Below, in pieces: positions 1-5,682 of a DNA stretch of 6,427 bases. This DNA comes from Methanocorpusculum sp. (lineage in GTDB: Archaea; Halobacteriota; Methanomicrobia; Methanomicrobiales; Methanocorpusculaceae). Location of the stretch: the NCBI GenBank assembly GCA_029987045.1, contig DALTWN010000060.1, positions 1 to 6,427 on the forward strand, written 5' to 3'. Position numbers and translations under genes: made by a program. How positions within the stretch are numbered: position 1 is the stretch's first letter; the number at the start of each line of letters is the position of its first letter. The notes beneath the pieces were generated by a model. That model was not told the origin of the DNA and ran no database searches. It worked only from the letters and a program-made list of their open reading frames with translations.

Positions 1-1025
1 ATCAGCAGCCAGGCGAATATCGGTGCGCCGATGAATGCCGTCAGGATACCGATCGGGATTTCGATCGATGCGATGTTGCGGGCGAAATCATCGACCAGGA
101 TCAGGAACGCGCCGCCGAAGATGATGGCCGCTGGAATGATCCGCCGATAGTCATAGCCGAAGATCATACGGCAGAAATGCGGAATCACGAGACCGATCCA
201 TCCGATGATACCGGAGATCGAGACCGCGACCGCGGTTATGAGGGTGGCGCAGATGATGGTTATGAGACGGAGACGATGGGTGTTCACACCCATGCTTTTT
301 GCCTCGTCTTCGCCGAGTGTCAGGACATTCAGCCGCCAGCGGAGCAGTATCAGCGGAATGATACCGATGGCGATTCCGATGAGGGCGAAGAGGACTTCCG
401 ACATGCTGTCGATACCGGACAGGCCGCCCATCAGCCAGTAGGTGATTTCCGGCAGCTGGTTCGTGGTATCGGCAACGAGTTTGATGTAGGAAGTTCCTGC
501 CGCAAAGAGACTGCCCACCAGGATGCCGCCGAGAACGAGAGAGAGTGTCGCATTGCCTTTTGCGAGTCTGCTGACAACGTATGCCCCCATCACTGCAATG
601 ATGGCGCCGAAAAAGGCGAAGACAGCAATCATGAACGGCGGCTGGTTGGTATAAATCGCGATTGCCGCTCCGAATCCAGCACCGGCCGATGCACCCAGGA
701 TATCCGGAGATACCAGTGGGTTCTGGAACATTCCCTGGTATGCTGCGCCGGCGGTCGCGAGTGCCGCACCGACGAGGAACGCACCGCAGATTCTCGGCAG
801 ACGCACATTGAAGATGACGCTCCAGTCGGTCTGGGTCATCTGGTCGAAGGGAATGATGCCGGAAAAAAGGACTCTGATAACTTCGTACGGCGTCAGGCCG
901 AATCGTCCGACTCCCAGGGAAACGAGGAAGCATGCCGCTGCGAGAACGATGAGAATGACGAACCGGATTTTATAGTTCGGTGCTTTCCGGCTGCTTTTGA
1001 GAAGATGTGGTGTCGTCTGCGGCAT
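1..1025 (-). CDS. FecCD/BtuC-type ABC importer permease (C-terminus cut by window edge)
   Basis: Integral membrane subunit of a type II ABC importer, the class that moves iron-siderophores, heme, cobalamin or, in MolB, molybdate/tungstate across the cytoplasmic membrane. I translated 341 codons from the ATG at 1025. Residues 19-40 form the first hydrophobic segment, followed by many more (about ten are usual). Family motifs seen are RLPRI (75-79), GAAYQGMFQNPLVSPDILGA (93-112), LGEDEAKSMGV (237-247) and the cytoplasmic coupling region SGIIGWIGLVIPHFCR (271-286). The end, GILTAFIGAPIFAWLL, is the usual near-terminal motif, so only a few residues are missing. No in-frame ATG, GTG or TTG lies between this ATG and the upstream stop, so the start is firm, although no Shine-Dalgarno is visible. 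It follows moaC in the same direction after 91 bp. No binding-protein gene lies directly upstream. The substrate cannot be read from the sequence; the Moco neighbours suggest molybdate or tungstate (inference). Confidence 0.95.
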   Translation of the reverse strand, partial: MPQTTPHLLKSSRKAPNYKIRFVILIVLAAACFLVSLGVGRFGLTPYEVIRVLFSGIIPFDQMTQTDWSVIFNVRLPRICGAFLVGAALATAGAAYQGMFQNPLVSPDILGASAGAGFGAAIAIYTNQPPFMIAVFAFFGAIIAVMGAYVVSRLAKGNATLSLVLGGILVGSLFAAGTSYIKLVADTTNQLPEITYWLMGGLSGIDSMSEVLFALIGIAIGIIPLILLRWRLNVLTLGEDEAKSMGVNTHRLRLITIICATLITAVAVSISGIIGWIGLVIPHFCRMIFGYDYRRIIPAAIIFGGAFLILVDDFARNIASIEIPIGILTAFIGAPIFAWLL

Positions 1026-1116
1026 GGCTATTGAGTAAGAAATATTGGTTGCGTGTGTTATTAATGAATAGGGATATTTCTTGACTTTGTAAATTATTTT
1101 GAATTAACTGCTGAAT
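1026..1116 (-). promoter_or_regulatory. AT-rich spacer with possible weak promoter for the permease gene
   Basis: This 91-bp spacer between moaC and the permease gene is strikingly AT-rich and contains no gene. On the minus strand a TATA-like stretch, TTCATTAATAAC (1069-1058), would place a transcript start about 10-15 nt before the permease ATG. A second AT-rich stretch lies at 1091-1100. No hairpin with a T run that would mark a clear terminator after moaC is visible. The permease may therefore have its own promoter, be read through from moaC, or both. The promoter call rests on base composition and spacing only. Confidence 0.3.
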
Positions 1117-1587
1117 TCAGACCGTCTTGATTTTTTCGATGACGTGAATATTCTCGATACGTGTCACCGGATACTGGCCGTTTTCATCCTTTTCTGCAGA
1201 TTTTACCATGTCCCAGATGGTATCGAGAGCTATAAGGACCCCGGTCAGTGCTTCCATCTCGATACCTGTCTTACCGACCGTTTTTGCCCGGCATCGTGCT
1301 TCAATATATTCTTCGGTCTGGATGAACGTGATCTCCACGCCGCTTATCGGAATCGGATGACACATTGGAATCAGGTCGGATGTCCGTTTAACCGCCATGA
1401 TTCCCGCTACCTGTGCCGTTGCCAGGACATTCCCTTTGATGACGGTGCCGTCGGCAATGGCTTTCAGTGTTTCTTTCCGGAGATAGATCTTGCCGGAAGC
1501 TTCAGCTTCACGGAAGACATCCGTTTTGCCGGTGATGTCTACCATGTGTACTTCATTTCGTTCATTGATATGTGTGAATTCAGGCAT
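1117..1587 (-). CDS. moaC: Cyclic pyranopterin monophosphate synthase MoaC
   Basis: MoaC converts the 3',8-cyclo-7,8-dihydro-GTP made by MoaA into cyclic pyranopterin monophosphate, the first stable intermediate of molybdenum/tungsten cofactor synthesis, in the cytoplasm. The 156-residue length is normal. Catalytic-site motifs are intact: K51 in VIKGNV, K67 in AVKRTSDLIP, H77 in MCHPIPI, KTGIEMEALTGV (106-117), and D126/K129 in WDMVKS. These match the Lys/His/Asp/Lys set known from the E. coli enzyme almost position for position. The start at 1587 is supported by a strong GGAGGT Shine-Dalgarno 9 nt upstream, and by a gap of only 2 nt after the moaE stop, so moaE and moaC are translated from one message. 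The final gene of the moaA-moaE-moaC set. Identification is secure. Confidence 0.98.
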   Translation of the reverse strand: MPEFTHINERNEVHMVDITGKTDVFREAEASGKIYLRKETLKAIADGTVIKGNVLATAQVAGIMAVKRTSDLIPMCHPIPISGVEITFIQTEEYIEARCRAKTVGKTGIEMEALTGVLIALDTIWDMVKSAEKDENGQYPVTRIENIHVIEKIKTV

Positions 1588-1589
1588 TG

Positions 1590-2000
1590 TTAGTGAACCT
1601 CCACCCAGTCTCCTTTTTTACCGCCGGCAAGAACTTCCTGTTTCCAGATCGGAACGAATTCCTTGATCTTGTCGATGACATATTCGGATGCCTCATATCC
1701 TTCTTTGCGATGAGATGAACAGACAACGGTAACAATGATGACTTCTCCGACGGACAGAGATCCGAATCGATGAATAATATGCACTGCCGAGACAGAAAAG
1801 CGTTTTTTCGCATCATCGGATATCGTACGCAGATCCTTTTCCGCCTGTGAAACATCAGCCTCGATTTCCAGGCCTTCAAGACCGTCGTCTCTGACCCGTC
1901 CGACGAATACAATCTGTGCTCCGTCCGTTTCATTCGTTGTTGACGACAGGATAGCGTCGATATCGATATCCTCTTTCTGCATGCGGCAAATATCAGTCAT
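1590..2000 (-). CDS. moaE: Molybdopterin synthase catalytic (large) subunit MoaE
   Basis: MoaE binds cyclic pyranopterin monophosphate and, with the thiocarboxylated small subunit MoaD, installs the dithiolene sulfurs to give molybdopterin. From the ATG at 2000 the protein is 136 residues, close to the usual 135-150. Diagnostic motifs are FVGRVRD (32-38), HRFGSLSVGE (77-86), SSHR (95-98) and a C-terminal KEFVPIWKQE. K113 and K120 have the same seven-residue spacing as the essential K119 and K126 of E. coli MoaE. The reading frame stays open upstream into moaA, but that part is only another frame of moaA. The ATG at 2000 follows the moaA stop by 7 nt; a second ATG at 1982 is possible, and neither has a clear Shine-Dalgarno. 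I prefer 2000 because the residues after it fit the family's first beta strand. No moaD gene is in the window, so the small subunit must be supplied from elsewhere. Confidence 0.96.
   Translation of the reverse strand: MTDICRMQKEDIDIDAILSSTTNETDGAQIVFVGRVRDDGLEGLEIEADVSQAEKDLRTISDDAKKRFSVSAVHIIHRFGSLSVGEVIIVTVVCSSHRKEGYEASEYVIDKIKEFVPIWKQEVLAGGKKGDWVEVH
1597..1602 (-). promoter_or_regulatory. Shine-Dalgarno GGAGGT for moaC
   Basis: The minus strand reads GGAGGT here, with 9 nt to the moaC ATG at 1587. It lies inside the last codons of moaE, so moaC has its own strong ribosome entry site despite being almost fused to moaE. It fixes the moaC start. Confidence 0.85.
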
Positions 2001-2007
2001 GATCGTT

Positions 2008-2946
2008 TCAGGTAAAGTAAGGTTTTCTTGCGGCAACCGCCTTCGCGATTGCTGCGGGGATTTCATCACCATGCAGACCGTCCAGTGAAATCTCATTTCC
2101 TGTCTGCAGAAGACAGGGTTTGAGATACTTGTCCGAGGTGATGCGCAGTCTGTTGCAGTTCCTGCAGAATTCGGCATTATGCATGGGTCGTACTATCTCT
2201 ATGGCCGCCTTGTCAAGATAATATTTTCTTCGGTGATGCATTCTCCGGGTAACGACTTCTTCCGCTTCGGATTTCAGCCGTTCTTCGAGATTTTCGACGA
2301 TCTCGGAACTGTGTCTGGCAGATGAAGGGAGTGCGTTTGCCCATCCGTTCAGATCCATGAGTTCTATGACTTGCAGGATAAGTTCCTCTTTTCCCTGGAC
2401 GAATCTGATGAAATCATCGATTTCATCGTCGTTGATGCCGGGCAGGATAACCATATTGATCTTTATCGGGGTAAGACCCGCGGCGACAGCGGCATCCAGT
2501 CCGTTCAGGACCTTGTCGAGCATATTCTTCCCGGTTATTTTCGCATACCGGTCCGGGTCCAGGGAATCGATACTGATATTCACCCGGGTAAGTCCTGCGG
2601 CTTTCAGGTCTGCGGCCTTTTCGGCAAGCAGGGTTCCGTTCGTCGTCAGTGAAACTTGAATGGACGAAGGGATTGCACGTATGATATCGCAGATATCAGG
2701 ACAGAGCAGCGGTTCACCCCCGGTCAGTTTGATGGTGGTTACCCCGAGGTCCGCAAGACAGCAGGTTATCTCGCCTACATCAACAGCAGACAGTCTGGTG
2801 TGTGCTGGAGAACGTACGCAGCCGTTGTCTCCTTCGCCTTCGCTATGGCAGTAGAGACAGTTGAGATTACATGCACTGTTTACGGCTATGCGTACATCAG
2901 TAATCTTTCGGCCGAATGGATCGGTCATAGGACAGCTGCAGTTCAT
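2008..2946 (-). CDS. moaA: GTP 3',8-cyclase MoaA (radical SAM)
   Basis: MoaA is the radical SAM enzyme that cyclises GTP to 3',8-cyclo-7,8-dihydro-GTP, the first committed step of Moco/Wco synthesis. From the ATG at 2946 it has 312 residues. The N-terminal 4Fe-4S/SAM motif is C26-x3-C30-x2-C33, followed by LTGGEPL (74-80). The second, GTP-binding 4Fe-4S cluster is C261-x2-C264-x13-C278, with R266 and R268 in the NRLR segment that contacts substrate in the family. The protein ends ARKPYFT and lacks the C-terminal Gly-Gly of bacterial MoaA; in my knowledge of the family this is common in archaea. The start is uncertain. An ATG at 2985 overlaps a TATA-like box and would put GGAGGT inside the gene; the ATG at 2928 (MTDPFGRK) fits the compact archaeal N-terminus. 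2946 lies about 33 nt from the TATA centre, suiting a short leader. First gene of the leftward operon, ending 7 nt before moaE. Confidence 0.97.
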   Translation of the reverse strand: MNCSCPMTDPFGRKITDVRIAVNSACNLNCLYCHSEGEGDNGCVRSPAHTRLSAVDVGEITCCLADLGVTTIKLTGGEPLLCPDICDIIRAIPSSIQVSLTTNGTLLAEKAADLKAAGLTRVNISIDSLDPDRYAKITGKNMLDKVLNGLDAAVAAGLTPIKINMVILPGINDDEIDDFIRFVQGKEELILQVIELMDLNGWANALPSSARHSSEIVENLEERLKSEAEEVVTRRMHHRRKYYLDKAAIEIVRPMHNAEFCRNCNRLRITSDKYLKPCLLQTGNEISLDGLHGDEIPAAIAKAVAARKPYFT

Positions 2947-2964
2947 TGTTAATATATTATTTTG

Positions 2965-2970
2965 ACCTCC
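2965..2970 (-). promoter_or_regulatory. GGAGGT upstream of moaA, at unusual spacing
   Basis: The minus strand reads GGAGGT, a perfect Shine-Dalgarno core, but 18 nt separate it from the ATG at 2946, longer than the usual 5-10 nt. No ATG, GTG or TTG sits at normal distance. It argues against the 2985 start, which would place it in codons 6-7. It may still be used, or it may be chance if the message begins further downstream. Confidence 0.4.
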
Positions 2971-2994
2971 CTCTGATATATACATCGCCAGTTG

Positions 2995-3014
2995 GTTAAT
3001 TTAACATGTTTAAC
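2995..3014. repeat. TTAAC half-site cluster (inverted plus direct), possible operator
   Basis: GTTAA and TTAAC form a perfect inverted repeat with a 1-nt centre (2995-3005). TTTAAC at 3000-3005 is then repeated at 3009-3014, a 9-nt period, and AACATGTT (3003-3010) is itself a palindrome. Such overlapping half-sites between divergent promoters are typical of a regulator binding site. The stretch is AT-rich and short, so chance is a real alternative. Confidence 0.35.
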
Positions 3015-3064
3015 TCTTATCCATATCTATTTCAAATCCGCGGTCCTATTTTCTCTAGTATATA

Positions 3065-4510
3065 ATGTTGAAAATACCCTATCTTTCTGCGCTGAATCAT
3101 ATGCGGAATCTGCAGCCGTCCGTATCGGTACGGGTCATGGACCTCGAGGAGGCATGCGGATCTGTTCTTGCCGAACCGCTGTATGCACGATATTCTATGC
3201 CGCCGTCTCCGGTCTCTGCGATGGATGGATTTGCCGTCATATCATCCCAGACCGGCAGTGCTTCTGCCGACAGTCCGGTGACGCTGACCGAGTTTGAACG
3301 TGTGAATACCGGAAATCCTGTCTCAGGGACGTTCGATGCGGTAATTATGATAGAAGATGTTTCCGTCGGTGAACACAGTATTACTATCACATCTCCCATC
3401 AAGAAAGGAAAGAATGTCAGGCTGGCGGGAGAAGATATCAAGAAAGGCAGGATGATTCTTCCGGCGGGTGCGAGGCTGCGTGCGTTCGATATCGGTGCTC
3501 TTGCAAATTACGGGTATTCCTCGGTTCCGGTAAAGCATGTTTCCGTCGGCATGCTGCCGACCGGAACAGAACTCATATCTCCGGGAACCGAACCGAAAGC
3601 AGGACAGGTCGTTGAAAGCAATTCATATATGGTAGCGGCATATCTGCGACAGTTCGGGGTATCTGTCGTCAGGTATCCCGGTGTAGACGATGACCGTGAT
3701 CTTCTTCGTGCAGCTATCGCCAAAGCTGTCGATGAGAATGATATTGTCCTGATTTCCGCCGGGTCTTCGATGGGGTCAAAGGATTACACGGAATCGATCA
3801 TAGCAGAACTGGGAACGGTCGTTTTCCACGGCGTCTCTATGAAACCGGCAAAACCGGTGATGCTTGGTCTCATCAAGGGCAAACCGGTCATCGGCCTTCC
3901 GGGCTTCCCGCTGGCGGCGGCAACCGTTCTGCGGGTTTTCCTGCGCCCGCTTCTTGAATCCTGGGGATTCGTCGGGCCGGAAACGACCGCAATCAGTGCA
4001 CGTGCAGGATCGGTTGTCGAGACCGAGGAATCTATTGATGAATTCCGGTTTGCCTCTGCGGCATTTGTTGAAGGACGGTATGTGGTCCTTCCGCAGATCC
4101 GGTCTGCCAGTGCACTGATGAACAGCATAAAAGCGAATGCCTATATCCATATTCCCCGAGGAGTCGGGACTGCATCTGCCGGTGAGAGCGTTACCGTTGT
4201 TGCTGAGGCTGATTCAGCCGAACTGAAATCGACGGTCCTTATCGGCGGAACCTATTCGAAAGGTCTGGAATCTCTTATCCAGAAACTCAGTGAGAGCGGA
4301 CTTTCTGTACGGATCGGGGAAGGAAGTCCGGAAGAACTGCTGGAGGGAATGTTCTGTCATGCCGTCTGTACGGCGGAAGACGTCACGCCCTCCTGTCCCA
4401 CGAAGAAGTTCTCTCTGGGTGACGGTTCATATCTGATTGTACGTACAGATATGAAGGATCCGTACTGTTCCGTGATAAAAGAGGTTGCAGGTGAGTTATA
4501 TGGCGCATGA
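3065..4510 (+). CDS. moeA: Molybdopterin molybdenumtransferase MoeA with shortened PBP-like C-terminal tail
   Basis: MoeA inserts molybdate or tungstate into adenylylated molybdopterin. The first ~380 of 481 residues are a complete MoeA: PPSPVSAMDGFAV (46-58, with active-site D54), NVRLAGEDIKKG (117-128), VGMLPTGTELISPG (161-174), VESNSYM (183-189), ISAGSSMGSKDYT (230-242, D240), MKPAKP (259-264) and GLPGFPLAA (277-285). The AGSS and GLPGFP variants are those of the MoeA branch fused to a PBP-like domain, rather than the GGVS/GLPGNP of E. coli. Residues ~388-481 extend beyond normal MoeA; VLIGGTYSKGLESLIQKL and the later GSPEELLEGMFCHAV resemble the start of that PBP-like domain, but most of its ~200 residues are missing. 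The ATG at 3065 is the first possible start, since an in-frame TAG lies 4 nt before it. No Shine-Dalgarno is seen. First gene of the rightward operon, overlapping moaB by 11 nt. Confidence 0.96.
   Translation: MLKIPYLSALNHMRNLQPSVSVRVMDLEEACGSVLAEPLYARYSMPPSPVSAMDGFAVISSQTGSASADSPVTLTEFERVNTGNPVSGTFDAVIMIEDVSVGEHSITITSPIKKGKNVRLAGEDIKKGRMILPAGARLRAFDIGALANYGYSSVPVKHVSVGMLPTGTELISPGTEPKAGQVVESNSYMVAAYLRQFGVSVVRYPGVDDDRDLLRAAIAKAVDENDIVLISAGSSMGSKDYTESIIAELGTVVFHGVSMKPAKPVMLGLIKGKPVIGLPGFPLAAATVLRVFLRPLLESWGFVGPETTAISARAGSVVETEESIDEFRFASAAFVEGRYVVLPQIRSASALMNSIKANAYIHIPRGVGTASAGESVTVVAEADSAELKSTVLIGGTYSKGLESLIQKLSESGLSVRIGEGSPEELLEGMFCHAVCTAEDVTPSCPTKKFSLGDGSYLIVRTDMKDPYCSVIKEVAGELYGA
4489..4494 (+). 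promoter_or_regulatory. Shine-Dalgarno AGGTGA for the moaB homologue
   Basis: AGGTGA, complementary to the 16S rRNA 3' end, ends 5 nt before the ATG at 4500. It lies within the last codons of moeA. It selects 4500 over the in-frame TTG at 4485, which is upstream of this site. Confidence 0.8.
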
Positions 4511-4991
4511 ACATCACAAGAACATCCCGGTAATCGCGGCGGTGATTACCGTATCGTCAAGCAGGACCGAGAAGACGGATATTTCAGGGAAAGTAATTGT
4601 CGAAGCCTTCAGGAATGCCGGCATGACCGCAGAAGAACCGGTCATTGTTCCGGATGGCCGTGTACAGATTCGTTCGGCAGTAGAAGCGGCTCTTGCATCC
4701 CCTGCGAACTGCATCGTGGTGAACGGGGGTACCGGTATTACCCGGGATGATATCACTATCGAGTCGGTTGCACCTCTCTTCGAGAAACGGATGGAAGGAT
4801 TCGGGGAACTGTTCCGTGCAAAAAGTCTGGCGCAGATCGGGACGGCGGTCATTCTTACCCGTGCGGATGCCGGTGTCGTCAACGGCAAAGCCATCTTCTG
4901 TATTCCAGGGTCTCCGCATGCGGGAAAACTTGCGGCTGAAGAAATCATCGTACCGGAAATAGAACATATCCTGACCCACGCAGGTGACTGA
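4500..4991 (+). CDS. moaB: MogA/MoaB-family molybdopterin adenylyltransferase
   Basis: This family transfers AMP from ATP to molybdopterin, giving the MPT-AMP that MoeA uses for metal insertion. In archaea the MoaB-type protein does the job of bacterial MogA. The 163-residue product is normal length. Motifs are AVITVSSSR (14-22) with the conserved D27 and S29-G30, the MPT-binding loop VNGGTGITRDD (74-84), FGELFR (101-106), QIGTAVILTRADAG (112-125) and IPGSPHA (135-141). The FGELFR and TRADAG versions are closer to MoaB than to E. coli MogA. The ATG at 4500 overlaps the end of moeA by 11 nt and has AGGTGA 5 nt upstream, so the two partner enzymes are translationally coupled. Which symbol, moaB or mogA, is used is a matter of naming; the family assignment is firm. 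Confidence 0.95.
   Translation: MAHEHHKNIPVIAAVITVSSSRTEKTDISGKVIVEAFRNAGMTAEEPVIVPDGRVQIRSAVEAALASPANCIVVNGGTGITRDDITIESVAPLFEKRMEGFGELFRAKSLAQIGTAVILTRADAGVVNGKAIFCIPGSPHAGKLAAEEIIVPEIEHILTHAGD
4982..4987 (+). promoter_or_regulatory. Shine-Dalgarno AGGTGA for the GTPase gene
   Basis: AGGTGA ends 8 nt before the ATG at 4996. The GTG at 4984, also in frame, is part of this very motif, so it is more likely the ribosome site than the start codon. Confidence 0.8.
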
Positions 4992-4995
4992 AGCC

Positions 4996-5682
4996 ATGAA
5001 ACTGGTTACTTTTGCCGGCCCGCCGTCGTCGGGTAAGACTTCGGTCATCCTGCAGGCACTGAAAGCGATAGGTCTTCCGCCGGAAAAGACTGGGGTGGTC
5101 AAATTCGATTCCCTGACCTCGTTCGACCATCTCCGCTACAAGGAGAACGGCATTCCGGTACAGACCGGTTTCGCCGGAAAGACCTGTCCTGACCACTTCT
5201 TCGTCAGTAATGTCGAAGAAGCGGTTGCATGGGGCAGAAGAAACGATTTTTCTCTGCTCATAACGGAAAGTGCCGGATTGTGCAACCGGTGTTCTCCATA
5301 CATCAATGGCATTCTGGCAGTATGTGTCATCGACAATTTATCCGGAGTCAATACGCCGCGAAAGATCGGGCCGATGCTCAAATATGCGGATGTGATCGTG
5401 GTTACCAAAGGTGATGTGGTGTCGCAGGCCGAGCGTGAAGTGTTCGCCTTTTCCATTCGTGAGGTGAACGCATCAGCAAAGATTCTGTTTGTGAACGGGA
5501 TTACCGGACAGGGTGCATTCCTGCTTGCAAAATTCATGGAGTCTGCGATGGAGATCGATTCTCTGATTGACCGCACGCTCAGATTCACGATGCCCGCAGC
5601 TATCTGTTCGTACTGTACGGGTGAAACCAGAATCGGCGACAACTATCAGATGGGTATGCTGAAGAAGATGGAGTTCGAGTGA
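4996..5682 (+). CDS. HypB/UreG-like SIMIBI GTPase, putative metallochaperone
   Basis: A 228-residue P-loop protein related to the nickel-insertion GTPases HypB and UreG, which hydrolyse GTP while delivering metal to an enzyme. Seen: Walker A GPPSSGKTS (8-16) directly after the first strand; VVKFDSLTSFDHLR (34-47), like the D..T..D..R switch segment of HypB; GKTCPDH (61-67) where HypB has its Cys-His metal site; LLITESAG (87-94), matching the UreG/HypB E-x-x-G; ADVIVVTKGD (131-140), with TKGD in place of the base-selective NKxD; and VNGITGQG (167-173 region). It has two CxxC pairs, C96/C99 (LCNRCSPY) and C204/C207 (ICSYC), plus C64. The ATG at 4996 is 4 nt after the moaB stop and has AGGTGA 8 nt upstream; it puts the P-loop at the expected distance from the N-terminus. 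It is not MobB by sequence. Its client is unknown; the moeA-moaB context suggests Mo/W or another metal in methanogenesis-type enzymes (inference). Confidence 0.85.
   Translation: MKLVTFAGPPSSGKTSVILQALKAIGLPPEKTGVVKFDSLTSFDHLRYKENGIPVQTGFAGKTCPDHFFVSNVEEAVAWGRRNDFSLLITESAGLCNRCSPYINGILAVCVIDNLSGVNTPRKIGPMLKYADVIVVTKGDVVSQAEREVFAFSIREVNASAKILFVNGITGQGAFLLAKFMESAMEIDSLIDRTLRFTMPAAICSYCTGETRIGDNYQMGMLKKMEFE
5670..5673 (+). promoter_or_regulatory. Shine-Dalgarno GGAG for the ABC ATPase gene
   Basis: GGAG lies 8 nt before the ATG at 5682, inside the last codons of the GTPase gene. Together with the 1-nt TGATG stop/start overlap it points to coupled translation and supports this start. Confidence 0.65.

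Larger units (their letters stand above)
2947..3064. promoter_or_regulatory. Divergent AT-rich promoter region between moaA and moeA
   Basis: This 118-bp region drives two opposite Moco gene sets. On the minus strand a TATA-like TATATAT (2982-2976) lies suitably before a moaA start at 2946. On the plus strand TATATAAT occurs at 3059-3066, overlapping the moeA ATG; the same box read on the other strand could serve moaA with a long leader. Another AT-rich stretch, CCATATCTATTTCAAAT (3021-3037), is placed about right for a start at 3065. Between them is a repeated TTAAC motif (2995-3014). Archaeal promoter identity is inferred from composition and spacing. Confidence 0.6.

Noticed and set aside
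177..1034. Long open frame on the plus strand opposite the permease, and a second minus-strand frame at 151-933
   Set aside because: Both translations are rich in Arg/Asp/His/Cys without any domain pattern, while the minus-strand frame from 1025 gives an unmistakable FecCD permease over the same bases.
1144..1593. 149-codon plus-strand frame opposite moaC
   Set aside because: It mirrors a fully conserved moaC, has no recognisable motif, and no ribosome site was seen.
2001..2177. Upstream extension of the moaE frame to an ATG at 2177
   Set aside because: The extra 59 residues are simply moaA read in another frame; MoaE family length and the gene junction fit the start at 2000.
3038..3043. 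CCGCGG palindrome in the divergent promoter region
   Set aside because: Only 6 bp with no repeat or flanking symmetry of length; likely chance.
3776..4150. Antisense open frames within moeA (also 3097-3441, 3784-4128)
   Set aside because: They lie opposite conserved MoeA motifs and show low-complexity Arg/Ser-rich sequence without domain features.
4584..5102. 172-codon minus-strand frame across the moaB-GTPase junction
   Set aside because: It spans two well-supported plus-strand genes and has no motif of its own.
4996..5682. Possibility that the P-loop gene is mobB, expected next to moeA
   Set aside because: MobB has a different pattern after its P-loop (a KH.H.. segment); the E-S-A-G, TKGD and D..T..D..R features are those of HypB/UreG-type GTPases.
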